Source: Planctomycetaceae bacterium | GTDB taxonomy: Bacteria > Planctomycetota > Planctomycetia > Pirellulales > Pirellulaceae | Length of the DNA: 34,638 nt | NCBI GenBank assembly: GCA_012959465.1 | Contig: DUDC01000260.1 | Coordinates: 11,471 to 46,108, forward strand | Reading direction: 5' to 3' | Part shown: in pieces, positions 33,781 to 34,638 of the stretch | How positions within the stretch are numbered: position 1 is the stretch's first letter | Layout: each line of letters begins with the position of its first letter | Made by a program: the position numbers and the translations under genes | Notes under the pieces: model-generated | The model's database searches: none | The model's input: the letters and a program-made list of their open reading frames with translations, nothing else | What the model was told of the DNA's origin: nothing

Positions 33781-34041
33781 ACACGCCGAGCAATCCAGGG
33801 AAGCCAGGGAATGTCTCGGGCCCCCCACGACCGGTTGGGGGAAACCCCGGTCGTTGCGGGCCGAGCGGGTGTCTTTCCCAAATATCCCATACGGCACAGT
33901 CCGCTCCAGGTCTCGCTCAGGTTTTCCTTACCCGCAAGGTTGAAAGGAGTTACGACGAATCAACTGAAGCCCGCTGTACGTCGTGGACGATGGTCACTGA
34001 GGTCGCAATGAACTGACCTGTCGCTGTCGACGTACGGTTCC
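33781..34041. other. Divergent intergenic region
   Basis: Between the tatC and lipoprotein promoters. It contains ACGACCGG at 33827-33834 and CCGGTCGT at 33847-33854 (8-bp stem, with GGGG-GAAA-CCCC inside as an alternative pairing). Several ORFs cross it on both strands, but none has protein-like composition or a ribosome site. No known RNA family was recognised. Confidence 0.4.
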
Positions 34042-34047
34042 TATAAT
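34042..34047 (+). promoter_or_regulatory. Candidate -10 box for the small lipoprotein
   Basis: A perfect TATAAT 41 bases upstream of the ATG at 34083. The -35 region is poor, at most CTGTCG with 18-base spacing. Confidence 0.4.
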
Positions 34048-34082
34048 CCTCGCCCACGCCGTTCCGAATGAGGTCTTCACGG

Positions 34083-34337
34083 ATGAAAAACAGCACTCTC
34101 TCAGTCGCCGTATTGGCTGTTGTCCTTGCTGTCTCGCTCGGGTGCATGCATCGCCCTCGAGTTTTTTCTCCGCCTGGCAGCACCACCTATCAGCGATACC
34201 ACGCGACCATTCACGATCCGTACCCCGACCATGACCTCGGACCTGAAATCGTCGGCGGCCGGCCACGTGAATTCGACCAACCCCATCCAGAACCTGTCCG
34301 CAATCGTTGGTTGGCGGATAGCTGGTGGTCGCAGTAA
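34083..34337 (+). CDS. Small lipoprotein of unknown function
   Basis: An 84-residue envelope protein. The signal peptide (KNSTLSVAVLAVVLAVSLGC) ends at a lipobox SLGC, so Cys20 becomes lipidated. The mature part is short, polar and rich in Pro, His and Tyr: PPGSTTYQRYHATIHDPYPD and PEIVGGRPREFDQPHPEPVR, ending NRWLADSWWSQ. I recall similar planctomycete proteins with the same STTYQRYHATIHDPYP core, without known function. GAGGT at 34070-34074 is 8 bases before the ATG at 34083, favouring it over the in-frame ATG at 34068. Convergent with the PII gene. Confidence 0.78.
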   Translation: MKNSTLSVAVLAVVLAVSLGCMHRPRVFSPPGSTTYQRYHATIHDPYPDHDLGPEIVGGRPREFDQPHPEPVRNRWLADSWWSQ

Positions 34338-34402
34338 GGATTTGGGCGCCAGGCTGCGGTCAGCCGTTGTTCCATCTCGCGGCGAAGGCCGCGAAGGCAT
34401 GT

Positions 34403-34420
34403 AGGCACAGGCCTGTGCCT
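34403..34420. repeat. Perfect 18-bp palindrome between convergent genes
   Basis: AGGCACAGGCCTGTGCCT is fully self-complementary. It lies between the small lipoprotein gene and the convergent PII gene. It could be a protein-binding site, a repeat unit or part of a terminator; it lacks a loop and T-tract. Confidence 0.55.
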
Positions 34421-34497
34421 GTGGATTACGTCAACGGCGGTTTGGATGGTCGCCGCGTACGCGGTGACGGCATGTGTCCAACATCGAGCGTCGAGCG

Positions 34498-34638
34498 TTA
34501 AATTGCTTCAGAACCTCGCTCGCCAGTCCGAATTCGAACGCAATCGTCCATCGGCAAGATGAAGATCTTCCCGTCACCAATCTCCCCCATGTCGCCACTT
34601 CGGCCGCCCTTGATAATCGCGTTGACGGTCGGTTCGAC
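34498..34638 (-). CDS. Nitrogen regulatory protein PII, C-terminal part (partial at window end)
   Basis: The last 46 residues of a GlnB/GlnK-family trimeric signal protein that senses 2-oxoglutarate, ATP and ADP. The frame is open to the window end and stops with TAA at 34498-34500. [15 protein letters not shown] and [13 protein letters not shown] are the diagnostic ATP-binding and C-terminal motifs (the RIRTGE arginines contact nucleotide). Compared with Escherichia coli (QTGKIGDGKIF), the segment [15 protein letters not shown] seems to carry three extra residues (DMG). The N-terminus, with the T-loop and any uridylylation tyrosine, lies beyond the window, so GlnB and GlnK cannot be distinguished. 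Confidence 0.93.
   Translation of the reverse strand, partial: VEPTVNAIIKGGRSGDMGEIGDGKIFILPMDDCVRIRTGERGSEAI

Noticed and set aside
33827..33854. Hairpin ACGACCGG/CCGGTCGT as a structured RNA gene
   Set aside because: The stem is real but short, and neither strand resembles SRP RNA, 6S RNA, RNase P RNA or tmRNA cores.
33567..34016. 149-codon plus-strand ORF across the tatC upstream region
   Set aside because: Starts inside tatC on the opposite strand, no ribosome site, low-complexity Gly/Pro/Arg content.
34120..34404. 94-codon ORF overlapping the small lipoprotein
   Set aside because: Different frame of the lipoprotein gene running into the palindrome; no start signal and no protein-like features.

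Overview
The window reads as chromosomal DNA of a planctomycete, most likely a member of the Pirellulales (Rhodopirellula-like). The evidence is protein style (YfhO-like and vWA/toroid proteins, a short lipoprotein and a two-helix membrane protein of planctomycete type, long Lys/Arg-rich tails), frequent GTG/TTG starts, and intergenic hairpin repeats of the kind I associate with that group. There is no phage, plasmid, IS element, CRISPR array, tRNA or rRNA that I can support. Taxonomy is inference from memory of families, not from a search.

Layout. 1-2339: end of the F-type ATP synthase operon (atpG partial, atpD, atpC), followed by a YfhO-like multi-pass membrane protein (2415-4958). 5143-7390, minus strand: an EpsC-type serine O-acetyltransferase, a possible tiny Cys/Trp-rich protein, and formamidopyrimidine-DNA glycosylase. 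7625-9693: trpB-trpA. 10066-10602: an unrecognised 178-aa protein with its own promoter. 10751-15404, minus: an ABC ATPase, an 821-aa lipoprotein, and XdhC. 15452-17821: a small ABM-domain monooxygenase diverging from an ArsM-like methyltransferase that is tightly coupled to a MocA-like nucleotidyltransferase. 17883-19477, minus: mcsB and mcsA (protein arginine kinase and activator). 19721-21753: trpE overlapping coaD. 21906-23087, minus: a class-V aminotransferase. 23360-26911: a two-helix small protein, a membrane-anchored vWA protein and a twin-arginine-exported toroid protein. 26992-29750: a CobA-HemD fusion overlapping a TPR protein. 30107-30388: ribosomal protein S20. 30437-33626, minus: tatC-rluB-pyrK, joined by two ATGA overlaps. 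34083-34337: a small lipoprotein. 34498-34638, minus: C-terminus of a PII protein, cut by the window end.

Most of the window is housekeeping: energy (ATP synthase), tryptophan (trpA, trpB and trpE in two places), cysteine, CoA, siroheme, pyrimidine, translation and protein export. The accessory interest lies in: (i) TatC, whose first periplasmic loop carries an insertion of about 150 residues containing a segment that looks like the module found beside planctomycete Ser/Thr kinase domains; (ii) the ArsM-like/MocA/XdhC neighbourhood; (iii) the vWA plus Tat-exported toroid pair; (iv) inverted REP-like hairpins at 10613-10737 that show compensatory base changes; and (v) a small overlapping ORF after the DNA glycosylase.

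Intergenic regions between convergent genes (4959-5142, 10603-10750, 21754-21905, 34338-34497) all hold hairpins or inverted repeats, which may double as bidirectional terminators.
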